From Caulochytrium protostelioides (taxonomy: Eukaryota; Chytridiomycota; Caulochytriomycetes; Caulochytriales; Caulochytriaceae): 64,000 nt of DNA. The stretch covers positions 46,005-110,004 of the forward strand of contig ML014166.1 in NCBI GenBank assembly GCA_003615045.1, written 5' to 3'. Position 1 is the first letter of the stretch, and the number at the start of each line of letters is the position of its first letter. Below the pieces are notes generated by a model. It worked only from the letters and a program-made list of their open reading frames with translations, had not been told where the DNA came from and did not search any database. Both the position numbers and the translations under genes were made by a program. This document shows, one piece after another, positions 21,640 through 31,201 of this stretch.

Positions 21640-22887
21640 TCACTGGGGCGCCGGACCCGCATCGGCCTCTGGGCCCGCATGCGCATCGTCGCCCACGCCA
21701 GCAATCGAGGGCGCGTCGTTGGTGTTGAGCTGCGCGGCGTGCGCGTGGCGGTAGTACTTGCGGATGAGGCGGCGGGCGTCCCACTCGAACTGGGTGAGGG
21801 CGAACGAGAGCACGGGCGCCGCGAGGCACTCCATGAAGGGCGACGGGCGCGGAATGACATCGGTCATGGCGATGCGGATGAGCTCGCCCTCGATCGTGTT
21901 GGCGAGGTAGTACCGGCCGCTGGCCATCAGCGCGAGCATGCGGTCCGCGGCGGCCTCGGGCGTCATGCGGCCCCCGGAGCCGTCGAGCGCATGCGTGATC
22001 GCCGGCTTCGTGGCGTTCTCGTCCGCATACCCGGGCGTGTCCATGTTCGACGGCAGGTAGAAGTGGATGTGGGTGCGCGCGAACGGCGACCACTCGGACC
22101 GCAGCGCGTTGGCAAACCCGCGCAGCGCATACTTACTGCCGCAGTACGTCGCGTACCCGGTCAGCGCGACGAAGCTGGCCATGCTGCCGACGAACACGAT
22201 GCGCTCGGGCAGCAGCTGCCGCTCGGCGCGCGTGAGGCCCGCCGCCGCCGGCACCTGCGCGAGGTCGTCGCCGCGGCGCTGCGCCACGGCCGCGGGGTCG
22301 CCGTCGCTGGCCCGCATCTGCACGGCCGCCACGAGCGCGCGCAGCGGCTGCGTCGCCGTGTCGTAGTTCAGCCGTATCTGCGCGCGCGCCTCGTCGCGGT
22401 GCGCACGCGTCGCCCAGTACCCGGGGCGGCTGGCGCCCGCGCACAGCACGAGCCAGTCGGGCAGCCCGTGCGCCGCGTACAGCGCCTGCATGGCGTCGGC
22501 GTCGGCGACGTCGGCCGCGTACGCGCGCACCGTGCCGCCGGGGACCACAGCGCCGGCCTGCTGGGCCAGCTCCGCCGTCAGGTCGGCGACGGCGGCATCG
22601 AGGTCGCGCTGGCCGCGCGCCACGAGCGTGACATGCGCGCCGGCGGCCGCGAGACGGCGCGCGACGGCCTTGCCGAGGCCGCGGGAGCCGCCGGTGACGA
22701 CGACGTGCCGGCCGGCGGCGCCGCGGAGCAGCGGCAGCGACGGCGAGAAGCGGCCGTCCCAGGCCCACTGCAGCCAGCACCCGACGACGGCGAGCGTCGG
22801 TGACACGACGAGCGCGCCAAAGAACGCGATCAGGCACGCCGCAAAGAACTCGGCGCTGTAGGTCGAGAACGCCTCGTAGAACAGCAT
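21640..22887 (-). CDS. TSC10: 3-ketodihydrosphingosine reductase (KDSR/Tsc10)
   Basis: Predicted 415 residues. It reduces 3-ketosphinganine to sphinganine with NADPH at the endoplasmic reticulum, the second step of sphingolipid synthesis. An N-terminal membrane anchor (~10-40) precedes a short-chain dehydrogenase fold: TGGSRGLG cofactor loop at 65-72, VFVGSMASF with the catalytic Ser, and the YxxxK pair at Tyr248/Lys252 (YCGSK). The family-specific stretch SNMDTPGYADENATKP, like the DTDTPG.EEN..KP of animal KDSR, distinguishes it from other dehydrogenases. A C-terminal hydrophobic stretch and a basic end (LIRKYYRHA) precede a disordered tail. Start chosen at the ATG opening the anchor; the 200 further in-frame codons upstream look non-coding. 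Confidence 0.93.
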   Translation of the reverse strand: MLFYEAFSTYSAEFFAACLIAFFGALVVSPTLAVVGCWLQWAWDGRFSPSLPLLRGAAGRHVVVTGGSRGLGKAVARRLAAAGAHVTLVARGQRDLDAAVADLTAELAQQAGAVVPGGTVRAYAADVADADAMQALYAAHGLPDWLVLCAGASRPGYWATRAHRDEARAQIRLNYDTATQPLRALVAAVQMRASDGDPAAVAQRRGDDLAQVPAAAGLTRAERQLLPERIVFVGSMASFVALTGYATYCGSKYALRGFANALRSEWSPFARTHIHFYLPSNMDTPGYADENATKPAITHALDGSGGRMTPEAAADRMLALMASGRYYLANTIEGELIRIAMTDVIPRPSPFMECLAAPVLSFALTQFEWDARRLIRKYYRHAHAAQLNTNDAPSIAGVGDDAHAGPEADAGPAPQ

Positions 22888-23646
22888 GATGCGTCGTCGT
22901 CCTCGATCGGGCGAGCTGGGAGACAACAGAACGATATCTAGCGGAGATTGGCCACGAGACGCAGCCAGGACACGGCGCCAGCAACCCGTGAAAGCTCGCA
23001 GAGGTAAGCTCTCGGGGGGGAACGCGGCGAGAGAGACCCGACCGCCGACGGCCACTTCACAGAACGGCGGCGGCGGCAGCACCACTCGAGCCAACAGACG
23101 CGTCGATACTTGAACGACGCGTCGACGACGGCCGAAGGAGGCGCGCCGATGCCGGATCCATCCACGCGCGACCCGCACAGGCACGCCGTCGCTGATCGCG
23201 TGGGAATGAGGCAAGGACCTCCCACTCGGGACGGCCACCGGGACGCGAGCAGTGTGGCGCAGGCGCCCGAGGATGCGCCGGAGCCGGCGCCAGAGCAAGG
23301 GACGACCCGCTTCCGTGAGTGGGCAAGATGAGGCGGAGGCCCCGTCGCGATGATTGTTGATTGGCAACATCGACACATAAGACCCGCCTGCGGTCTCAGA
23401 CTTCTCCTCGACGACGCATCTGTGCTTGCCGACGTCTCCACCATCGTCGACCACGCGCGGTAGTCCTGAGGAGGCCCTCGAGAGCACTCGTGAGCCACCA
23501 CAGAACGTGCCATCACCAGCGGCATCATGAAGTGAAGGTGGTATACTGTATCAAAGGGAAACGCCGAGGGTTAGCGGTCGCCCCCGCGGGCTCCGACGCG
23601 AGCATCGATCACAGAGAGGCCGGCGCGCGTTTCTCGCCGGACCGGA
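22888..23646. other. Intergenic: KDSR promoter and Rho GEF 3' flank
   Basis: No gene seen. Both flanking genes are on the minus strand. A short AT-richer patch (23525-23570) lies ~80-120 bp past the Rho GEF stop and may be its 3' end region. Confidence 0.5.
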
Positions 23647-26600
23647 CTACTTGGCATAGCCCGAGCTCTGGCTCACGGCGCCCGCGAGATGGTTCGCGCT
23701 GGCGCTGCTGCTGGCCCGTCCGCCCGCGGCCTCGTTCGCGCTGTCGGGCCCCAGCGAGTCCCGCGACAGCCGCGTCGGCCCCGTCGGCTTCGCAAACACC
23801 AAGCCCTTCTTGCGCGCCTCGGCCTCCCGCGCCGCCGCCTGCGCGATCGCCGCCGCCACCGTGCCCAGGCGCGGCAGCTCCGCCGGCTGCGCCCCGAGCG
23901 CCGCCGCATTCAGCGCCGCCGTGGCGCCGGGCGACGGCGATCGCGCGAGCCGCGGCGAGCCCTGCGGCGACGTCTTGGGCGTCTCAAAGGCGGACGCCGC
24001 GGCGCCCGGCGGCTTGGCCGAGCGCGGCGACGGCGGCGTGGGCAGCGGCGGCGGGGCGCGCGTCGGCTTCTGGCTCGTCGTCTGGAGCCGCGCCAGGCCC
24101 TGCGCGGCGGCCGCCGCCGCCGCGAGCGAGCCGGCCGCCGCCGCCATCGCCGTCGGCGCATCGCGCGGGCTCGAGCTCACGGCGCTCGTGGCGGCCGCCG
24201 CGGCCGCCGGCGCCGCGGCGGCATCGGCGACGACGGAGCACTTGCGGGCCGCGGGCGGCGGCGGCGGCGGCATCCGCGTGAGCCCTGGTTTGCCCATGAG
24301 GCTGGCGGCATCGGTCGTGGTCGATGGGGGCCGGGGGGCCGTGCGCGGTGCCGTGGCGGAAGCCGCGGCGGCGGTGGGCGACGCGGCGGTGGGCGACGCG
24401 GCGGTGGGCGACGCGGCGGTGGGCGACGCGGCGGCCGTCGACGCGCCGTCGTCGGTGGCCGCGGTCGATGGCGACGAGAGCGGCGACGGCGACGCGGGGT
24501 CGACGGCATCTTTGAGCAGGGGCACGGAGCCAGCCGAGGCCAGGTTGGTCAGAGACCGGGACTTGGAGCGCTTGGCCGTGGCTGCGGCCGTCGCGGCGGC
24601 CGCGGCCGCGGCGCCGTCGCGCTTGACGGTGTGGCGGCCGTCGCGGAGATCTTTGCCGGTCGCTTCGACGGCGTCGAGCGGCTGGGCATGGATCATGCCC
24701 TCCGTGTTCTTGATGACCCTATGGAAGTGCTCCATCCAGAGTTTCTTTTCGCTCGGCGACGCGGCGTAAAAATAGTAGTGCTTGCCGGAGGCGATCTTGA
24801 TGGCAAAGGCGTTGGCCTGACGCTCGGTGTCCGGGAGGTCTGTGCACGTGGTCGTCGTGGTGGGGAACATGTGGGAAACCTGGGCGCGGTGGGAGCGCAG
24901 GAAGGAGCCCTTCGAGAGCACGAACATATCCGAAAACAGCACCGCCCATCGCTTCTCGCCGCCCTGTGAGATGAGGGCGTGCGGGTTGTAGCGGTTGAGA
25001 ACGCCCTCGATCACGAAACGGCGAGCGGGCTCGTGCTTGAGAGGTTTGTCGCCGAAATCCAGCTTCGAGAGCGACGTGAGCATGTGCTGCTGGTTTTCGA
25101 CAAAGCGCCGCCGCTCGTTGACGATATCAACGACCTGGTTGATCGCATCATAGCTGTCGGCGAGCTTGGCGCGGTCCTTGTGCTCAGTCCCCGTGTGCTT
25201 CAGCAGCTCTTTCAGCAGCAGTGGATACTTGCAGATGCGTTGCACCGGCTTCAGCAGAAACGAGCCAATGTCGAGACCGCGGCACTCCGGGCGGTGCAGA
25301 CAGTACTGCAGCAGCAGCTGCAAGTCCTCGTTCTGCTTCTGGCTCTTGAGGTACGCCATCGCCTCGGGCTGGTTGCCGCAGTACAGCGTGTACATCTTGA
25401 AGAACTGGGCCATCTGCAAGAATACGGCGCCGACCTGCTCGACGACGCCAAAGTTCGCCGTACGCTGCGCCTCCAGCCCGCGGAGCAGCTCCATGTTGAC
25501 GGGCAGCAGCTGCTCCAAGTTGGAGAAGAGAATGCCGATCGCTTTCGCGGGGACCACCGCCTTGTCCCGCATCTTCCCCATAAACAGGTTGATGAGGATA
25601 TTCAGGTCGCGGATATACTCGCGCTCGGTCACGATCAGCTCGTAAATGACCTCCTGCCGCTTAATCTCCTGCGCATCGATGCGCGACAGATCAAGCACGA
25701 CCACGTCCCCGCCGTCCTCGCCGTGCTGCTCGACGGTGTGCGGCCACGGGCACTGCGATGGCTCGAACCCGACGCCCCGCAGCCAATACCACTTGTCCTG
25801 GCCCAGCACGCCGCCGATGGCCTGCGAGGCCAGCGGCGTCGGACCCGACACCGCGTGGCCCGCGGCCGTCACGACGTGCCGGGTGCCGTGCGCCGTGGCG
25901 GCCGCGGCGCCGGACGGCGAGGCCGCGGCCGCCGGACCCGTGGCCGAGGCGGAGGCGCCGTCGGCGGCGGCGGCACCGGCCACCGCCTGCTTGAGCAGTT
26001 CGATCGGGGACTGGATTTCGACCGAGAGCCCCGACTGCGCCGACTCCTCGCTGCCGGACCGCGCGTGGACGTGAAGGTGGCCGCCGTGGCTGCTGCCGGC
26101 GCGGTCGCCCGCCGTCGCGACCACGACGGAGCCGTCGAAGTCGCTGCGTTTCCGGTAATGCATGTACCAGTTCCGCAGCTGCGCCGGCGGCGCGCCGTCA
26201 GCCGTTGACGCATTGCGCCAGTGGCTCAGCTCGCCCGCGTCGTCGCCGGCCTCCGAGATATCATCCTCGCCGCCCGGCCCCCCACCGTCCTCCTCGCCGG
26301 CCGCCGCCTCCCACAGCTCGGCGGCCGTCGTGGCGTCCGACGGCGCGCCGTGCTTGGCGGTCGCGGCGCGATGCAGCGCAACGCCGCCGCCGGCGTCCGG
26401 CGCGGGCGATGGGCCCGAGATCGATCCGAGGCGGACCAGCCGCTGGGCCGAGCCGCTCCGGGACGCCGTCGCCGTCGCCGGCGCGAGGCCGCCGCTGGGG
26501 GAGGCCGAAGCCGCCGCGGCGGAGACGGAAGCGGCCGCGGCGCCGTCGGCGAGCGCTGGCGGGGTGTCGGCGGCGCCCCCAGCGATGCCCGAGGCCGTCT

Positions 26601-26811
26601 TGCTGTGCTGGCGGAAGGCCCGGAGACCGGCGCTGCCGGCGGCCTGGGTCATGGGGTGGCCAGGCCCAAGGGTGGCATAGCGCTGCTCAAAGAAGTTCTT
26701 GACGGTCTGGCGGTCGGACGCGCTGGTGGGATGGCCGGCGATGGTCGCGTGGCCCGCGGGCGCTGGCGTGCCGTCGGCGAACGCAGCGGCGGCGCCCGCC
26801 GGCGGATGCAT
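23647..26811 (-). CDS. Dbl-family Rho GEF (DH-PH)
   Basis: Predicted 1054 residues. It should load GTP on a Rho/Cdc42-type GTPase at the cell cortex. The DH domain (~384-575) opens with RQEVIYELIVTEREYIRDL and holds the conserved LLKPVQRICKYPLLLKELLK helix. A PH domain follows (~600-700: RRFVIEGVLNRYN...W.VLFSDM.VLSK...KKLWMEHFHRVIKN). No CNH, SH3 or other partner domain is visible. Flanks are low-complexity, and the C-terminus has AASPT repeated by 15-bp units near 24380-24430. The ATG at 26811 has G at -3; an in-frame ATG at 26919 with a weaker context is the alternative, adding 36 basic residues. The subfamily cannot be fixed; the DH start resembles fungal Rho1 GEFs, which normally carry a CNH domain. 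Confidence 0.88.
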   Translation of the reverse strand: MHPPAGAAAAFADGTPAPAGHATIAGHPTSASDRQTVKNFFEQRYATLGPGHPMTQAAGSAGLRAFRQHSKTASGIAGGAADTPPALADGAAAASVSAAAASASPSGGLAPATATASRSGSAQRLVRLGSISGPSPAPDAGGGVALHRAATAKHGAPSDATTAAELWEAAAGEEDGGGPGGEDDISEAGDDAGELSHWRNASTADGAPPAQLRNWYMHYRKRSDFDGSVVVATAGDRAGSSHGGHLHVHARSGSEESAQSGLSVEIQSPIELLKQAVAGAAAADGASASATGPAAAASPSGAAAATAHGTRHVVTAAGHAVSGPTPLASQAIGGVLGQDKWYWLRGVGFEPSQCPWPHTVEQHGEDGGDVVVLDLSRIDAQEIKRQEVIYELIVTEREYIRDLNILINLFMGKMRDKAVVPAKAIGILFSNLEQLLPVNMELLRGLEAQRTANFGVVEQVGAVFLQMAQFFKMYTLYCGNQPEAMAYLKSQKQNEDLQLLLQYCLHRPECRGLDIGSFLLKPVQRICKYPLLLKELLKHTGTEHKDRAKLADSYDAINQVVDIVNERRRFVENQQHMLTSLSKLDFGDKPLKHEPARRFVIEGVLNRYNPHALISQGGEKRWAVLFSDMFVLSKGSFLRSHRAQVSHMFPTTTTTCTDLPDTERQANAFAIKIASGKHYYFYAASPSEKKLWMEHFHRVIKNTEGMIHAQPLDAVEATGKDLRDGRHTVKRDGAAAAAAATAAATAKRSKSRSLTNLASAGSVPLLKDAVDPASPSPLSSPSTAATDDGASTAAASPTAASPTAASPTAASPTAAAASATAPRTAPRPPSTTTDAASLMGKPGLTRMPPPPPPAARKCSVVADAAAAPAAAAAATSAVSSSPRDAPTAMAAAAGSLAAAAAAAQGLARLQTTSQKPTRAPPPLPTPPSPRSAKPPGAAASAFETPKTSPQGSPRLARSPSPGATAALNAAALGAQPAELPRLGTVAAAIAQAAAREAEARKKGLVFAKPTGPTRLSRDSLGPDSANEAAGGRASSSASANHLAGAVSQSSGYAK

Positions 26812-27786
26812 GGCCGCGCGCTCGAGGGCGACACGGATCGGGACCGACCGACGGGAGCGCGCTCGGGTCCGCGAGGCGGCGTGGAAGGGGTAGGAGCGGC
26901 TTTCCCGTGGCGACTTCATGCGAGCGGGTGGCGACGTGGGCTCATGAGCAGCGGCGGCGGCAGCGGCGGCGGCAGCGGCAGCGACGGCGGCAGCGACGGT
27001 GGTGTCAGGGGCGGTCTGCGTAGACGCCGACGGGTCGATGGGAGACGATCCGAGCGAATGGAGAGAAACAAGCAATTGCGATGTTGCCGGCGAAGTGACG
27101 CACGACATCAACTCAAGCAGACCACGTAGGGCTCGATGGCAGGGGCGTGACAGGGGTGGCAGGAGCACCACGTGGGACGGTGCTACGATCGAGTGCGTCC
27201 GCGGCGGTCGGGCCGGTGGGGCCGGGCGATCCCATATTTGTCGGCACGATAAATGGTCCCTGTGCCACCGAGTCGACGGCGACGGCGACAGCGACGGCGA
27301 TGACGGGGGATGACCTGAGCGACGCCGGCGACGGCGCAGCGCCATGGCACGACGAGGCGGTCCCCGATGCGGGCGAAGGCGCCGGGCGCCGCGGCGCGGG
27401 TGTCCTGTCGCCCCTTTCTCGCTGCCGAGACCGCGCGCCGCAACGTCGCTCCTCACAGCGGGCGGCGGCGGGCGGCGGGGGCCCGGTGGATGGCGGTGAT
27501 CTGCGGATCTGCAGATCACGAGCGGAGTTTCGCCGCTCAGGTCGATGGCGGCGGCGGCGGCGGCGGCGGCAAGCCGTGTGCGGGCGCGGGAGGTGAGGGG
27601 CGAACTGGGGGCCGGAGGCCGTGGCCAGGAAAGGCTTTCGCGGCGGGTGCCCACCAAGCGCGCCGTCCATGCCAGCACCACGCAGCGATGCCCCGTCAGG
27701 CCCTGCAACCCGATCGATGCGCATGTGTCACGGCGACGCGACGTGGCACGATACATGAGTTTAAGAATACAGAGGCCCTCCGTTGA
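26812..27786. other. Intergenic: Rho GEF leader and unexplained sequence
   Basis: Begins with a GGC/AGC-rich stretch (26950-27000). Several frames are open but none shows a recognisable domain. A weak RRRDV..Y..LRI reading near 27736-27775 on the plus strand recalls a TnpB C-terminus but is too short to call. Confidence 0.4.
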
Positions 27787-28134
27787 GACGACCCGCACGA
27801 ACACCATGCCCTCCTGGATGCCCTCCAGGGAGTCCGCCTAGGAAGCCGTCCGCATTCAATTATATCGTCTGATACACTTGCCGACGACAAGGGCGATATC
27901 CCCGTTTCGCCATCGCGCATGTCCAAAGTGTGTGCTCTAGGTCTTCAACCCGTCCTGATCAACCAGTCTCAGACGACCCAGATGTATGCAGAGTCGGGTC
28001 TCGTCCTGAAAAATGGGCACCGCCCGCGCGAGAAGGCCGTCGTCAGTGGTTTGCTGTGGTGTAATTTCACCCACAGCAAGTTGGTGGACCGCGACCTCCA
28101 TGCCGCGTTGAACATCCGATGCTGTCTGGCCTGA
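27787..28134 (+). pseudogene. Decayed C-terminal fragment of a TnpB/Fanzor-type nuclease
   Basis: A 115-codon open frame (previous in-frame stop at 27784-27786; ATG at 27919) ends with a signature of IS605 OrfB/TnpB and its eukaryotic relatives, Fanzor. The order is SRMSKVC (as in the rTSkxC entry to the zinc ribbon), then GLLWC, then VDRDLHAALNIR, which matches the RuvC-III motif DRDxNAAxNI with its catalytic Asp (codon 28087-28089 or 28093-28095). Each of the two ribbon half-sites has lost its second Cys (KVCALG, LWCNFT), and the RuvC-I and RuvC-II parts are not in frame upstream, so it is a relic. Codon use (tct, aaa, aat, agt, ttg) is unlike the GC-ending codons of neighbours, fitting a mobile origin. 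Family call rests on motif order only. Confidence 0.5.
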
Positions 28135-28238
28135 CCGGACAGACCGATAGCGTTCTGCCGCCACCCAGAGCCAACCAGGTGGCAGCCCGTGGTCGGCAAA
28201 GTCATCCGCCAGTGAACCGAATGCGCGTCTGCCTCAGT

Positions 28239-28256
28239 GGGGGGGGGGGGGGGGGG
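28239..28256. repeat. G18 homopolymer
   Basis: Eighteen consecutive G residues, ~105 bp after the TnpB/Fanzor-like fragment. Likely unstable in replication and error-prone in sequencing. Confidence 0.95.
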
Positions 28257-28375
28257 CACCCCTCGGGGGCACCACGGAGGAGATTTATGCGATAGTTTGA
28301 GTTTAAAACCAGAACGCGAGTCGATGCGACCGCTGAGTGAGCCCCACGCGCGGCGTGTCGCTGTGATGATGAGGA

Positions 28376-31201
28376 TCAAAGGGTCGTCCCCCGCTGCCGC
28401 AAGGCGTGCAGCTCGGCTCTGACGATTTCCAGTTGACCCAGCGGCCTTGCTGGGGGGTGGGCTGCTCCGGTGGTGGGCATCCGATTCTCGAGCAAGTCCG
28501 TCATCCACGTCACATCAACCGTCGGCGATCTCATCTGCGTCGCGGCCTTGTTGAGCGTGTTTCTGTACGCCAAGATGGACGTCTTCCTCTTCGTCTGGAC
28601 GTCCGCTTGATATTTCTCGATGACGAGCTTGAACGTCGACAGGGCCCGGACGCACTCAGCAAAGGTCATCGTGGCGGGTTGGTCGCTGCCGTTCGGGAGC
28701 AGGTTGCCCTCGAGGGGGGTCGGCTCGTCCAGGAGCTTGTGGGTCGCCTGCTGTGCCGTCGCGAGCGCGCCCATCAGAACGCTCACCCTAGCAACGGGAT
28801 CGGGCGGCAGCGGCGCCCTCTCCACGCAGCGCGCAAAGACCTCCACGAGCGTTTTCCAGAGCTGCGCTTCCTTCTGACCGGTGAGCGACGGCGCCGGCGG
28901 CGGCGTGACCGGGCGAGAGGACCGCGGCGTCGTCATCAGAGACGACGCCGACGCCGCCGCCAGAGACGGCGTCGACGCCGCCAGCGGGTCCGTGCTGGTG
29001 TCCGCCGCGGACGCGCGGCGGCCGCGTATGCTCGAGACGAACCAGTCCAGCGCCCCGAGGGACGTCGAGCGCCGCGGCGGCTGGCCCTTCGCGCCGGGCC
29101 CAGCTTGCGTGCTTTCGTGCCGGCTCCTGTTACGTCTAAGGCTTGTAAACGACCTGATCGACGGCCGGCGCTGCAGCTCCGGCGACCCCGGGCGCGAGCT
29201 CGACGAGGTCGGCGACGTGGGGGTTTCGTTGGTCGGGGACAACGTCAGCGGCGAATTCGGCGAATTCGGCCAGATCATGGAGGACCGCCGTGATGCCGTC
29301 GGCGATCCCAATGGCGTCGAGCCGGGTGACGAGAACGGCGTCCCCAAAGGTGTCCCGAACGGCGTCCCGAGCGGCGTCCCGAGCGGCGACGATTTCGAGA
29401 GGATGTTATCGAGCTCGTCGCCGTTGATCGCCTGGTACGTAACGATGTCGGATTCGCCAGATGTCGCTTCTTTCGGCACTTGCGAGAGCACGGACTTCGC
29501 CTTGCTCGCGGTTCGGACCTGGAAGGTGACCTCACGGAGAGTCACCAACGCACCGAGGCTGTGAATGAGCGCCCCGTGTGCGTCCAGGATGTTCGTTAAA
29601 GTCGGATCCAACGTGTCCGGGAGAGGCGTAGTGACCGACTCCGCGAACAGAAAGAGGACGAACAGGGACTGCACGCTCTTCGACATCGCGGTAAGGTCCC
29701 GCGACGGCATCTCTGCCGCGGAGTTCTGAGGTATTTTCAGGAACTGGTCGACTGACGACGGATCGCCCTTCAAGACTAACTTGAAGAGCTCAGCACGCGT
29801 GTTCGGCATGTTTAACATCTGACGCCAGTCGTCGACGGTGCTATCATCGAGGTTCGTCTTGATGAGTTTGTACACGTAGTGGCGCAGCGCCTGAGTCACC
29901 TCGACCGTGCGCCAATCCAAGGGCGTCGCATCCGTGGTGACCGACCCGCGCCGATCGCTAATGCTGTTGCTGCGGCTGCTGCTGTGGCTGCCGGGCGGGA
30001 GCTTCATGACCCCGTCGATACTTCCCAGTTGCAGCAATGGATGGATGGATCCATCAGGCAGTGGCCGCAACCCAGGCGCGTCCGAGGCATCGCCGTTACG
30101 AGAGGGATCGATATCAGAGGACGACATATGCTGTCCAACGGGTTGCGACGACCACGGGGTCGCTCCGATGGTCAGGCTTCGTTTGGGTTTGCTCGGGGGG
30201 CCTCCATCGGCCGACGCTGTGGTCGACCGTAACAATGGCGGACGCCAGGCACCACCGGCGGTATTCGACGCCGTCGAGCCGGGCATCGAGCTCGTGCTGC
30301 CAGAACTGACGCTTCGGGATGGCCGGATCGCGGGCGTCGAGTCCCGGGCACGGCGGGTTTCCGGCTCTGGCGCTTTCGCCGGAGCCTCTTCCTCGGGAAT
30401 CGACGGGAGGGGGAAGCTCGGGGACTGCGGGGACTGCGGCCAGAGCGGCGTCATACTCTCTCCGGCGCTTGACGGTCCGTTGGGCGGGGACGCTGCCGCC
30501 GTCCCGGGGTCACCGCTCAGCGAGAGGGGAGGCATCGAGTCCTTGTCCGGCGACGCGGCGAGCGGCGATGGCATGACCGTGGGCGAGCCGGTGAGCGCAC
30601 CCTCGAACCACGCCCCCTCGGAAATCTGCGGGGGATGGGGGATCGACGCCGACAGCGATGATGATCGCTCCATCACCGTGGGCGGTTCGTTCCCCTCCTG
30701 CTGTCCGGCGCCGACCGGCGACGCCGGCACCGACGTCGACACGAGCGAACGGGCCTCATCATCAGGCTGATTGTTTCGGCTGTAGTAGCCCCATGAGTCT
30801 ACGCTATTAACGCTCGTTCCGCTGACCTGGTCACTCGTTGTCCCTGCCTCGGGAAACCCCTTCGGGTAGCTGGGGCGGTCGTCACTGCTACTGCTGTCAT
30901 TGTCCGCGGGAACAGGGGGTGGGGGTTTCGAGTCGCTGGTACTGCCGTCGGGGTTGCCGGAAGAGGTCCCGCCGATATTCAGCTTCGGTAGAAATCTGGC
31001 CCTCTTCGACGACGTGCGTTTCAGACCAGTAGGCGCTGACGACTGGCGCATCGGCCACCATTTCGTTCGACTGGTGTCGTCGCCACCCGCCGGCATGGCC
31101 AGTGCCCCGTGGCTGATGCGGAGGGAGCCGTTCAGCGCGAAGAGCATGACGAGCAGCACGAGCATGCCGCCGTGGGCGCGTCCGTGGACACGACGCAGCA
31201 T
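28376..31201 (-). CDS. Secreted or lumenal low-complexity protein, unknown family
   Basis: Predicted 941 residues; no firm family. An N-terminal signal peptide is clear: LRRVHGRAHGG, hydrophobic core MLVLLVMLFAL, cleavage likely after HGALA near residue 34. The next ~400 residues are Ser/Pro-rich and disordered. Residues ~430-540 form an ordered helical block (AELFKLVLKGDPSSVDQFLK, later SVQSLFVLFLFAESVTTPLP). A TPLGTP/TPFGTP repeat and more disorder follow, and a second ordered block ends the protein. The two blocks recall a RhoGAP fold split by an insertion, without the arginine finger; this is only a weak resemblance. Codon use is less GC-biased than in neighbours (tta, ata and aaa occur). 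The frame is open upstream through a 10-bp repeat but has no ATG there. Confidence 0.7.
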   Translation of the reverse strand: MLRRVHGRAHGGMLVLLVMLFALNGSLRISHGALAMPAGGDDTSRTKWWPMRQSSAPTGLKRTSSKRARFLPKLNIGGTSSGNPDGSTSDSKPPPPVPADNDSSSSDDRPSYPKGFPEAGTTSDQVSGTSVNSVDSWGYYSRNNQPDDEARSLVSTSVPASPVGAGQQEGNEPPTVMERSSSLSASIPHPPQISEGAWFEGALTGSPTVMPSPLAASPDKDSMPPLSLSGDPGTAAASPPNGPSSAGESMTPLWPQSPQSPSFPLPSIPEEEAPAKAPEPETRRARDSTPAIRPSRSVSSGSTSSMPGSTASNTAGGAWRPPLLRSTTASADGGPPSKPKRSLTIGATPWSSQPVGQHMSSSDIDPSRNGDASDAPGLRPLPDGSIHPLLQLGSIDGVMKLPPGSHSSSRSNSISDRRGSVTTDATPLDWRTVEVTQALRHYVYKLIKTNLDDSTVDDWRQMLNMPNTRAELFKLVLKGDPSSVDQFLKIPQNSAAEMPSRDLTAMSKSVQSLFVLFLFAESVTTPLPDTLDPTLTNILDAHGALIHSLGALVTLREVTFQVRTASKAKSVLSQVPKEATSGESDIVTYQAINGDELDNILSKSSPLGTPLGTPFGTPLGTPFSSPGSTPLGSPTASRRSSMIWPNSPNSPLTLSPTNETPTSPTSSSSRPGSPELQRRPSIRSFTSLRRNRSRHESTQAGPGAKGQPPRRSTSLGALDWFVSSIRGRRASAADTSTDPLAASTPSLAAASASSLMTTPRSSRPVTPPPAPSLTGQKEAQLWKTLVEVFARCVERAPLPPDPVARVSVLMGALATAQQATHKLLDEPTPLEGNLLPNGSDQPATMTFAECVRALSTFKLVIEKYQADVQTKRKTSILAYRNTLNKAATQMRSPTVDVTWMTDLLENRMPTTGAAHPPARPLGQLEIVRAELHALRQRGTTL

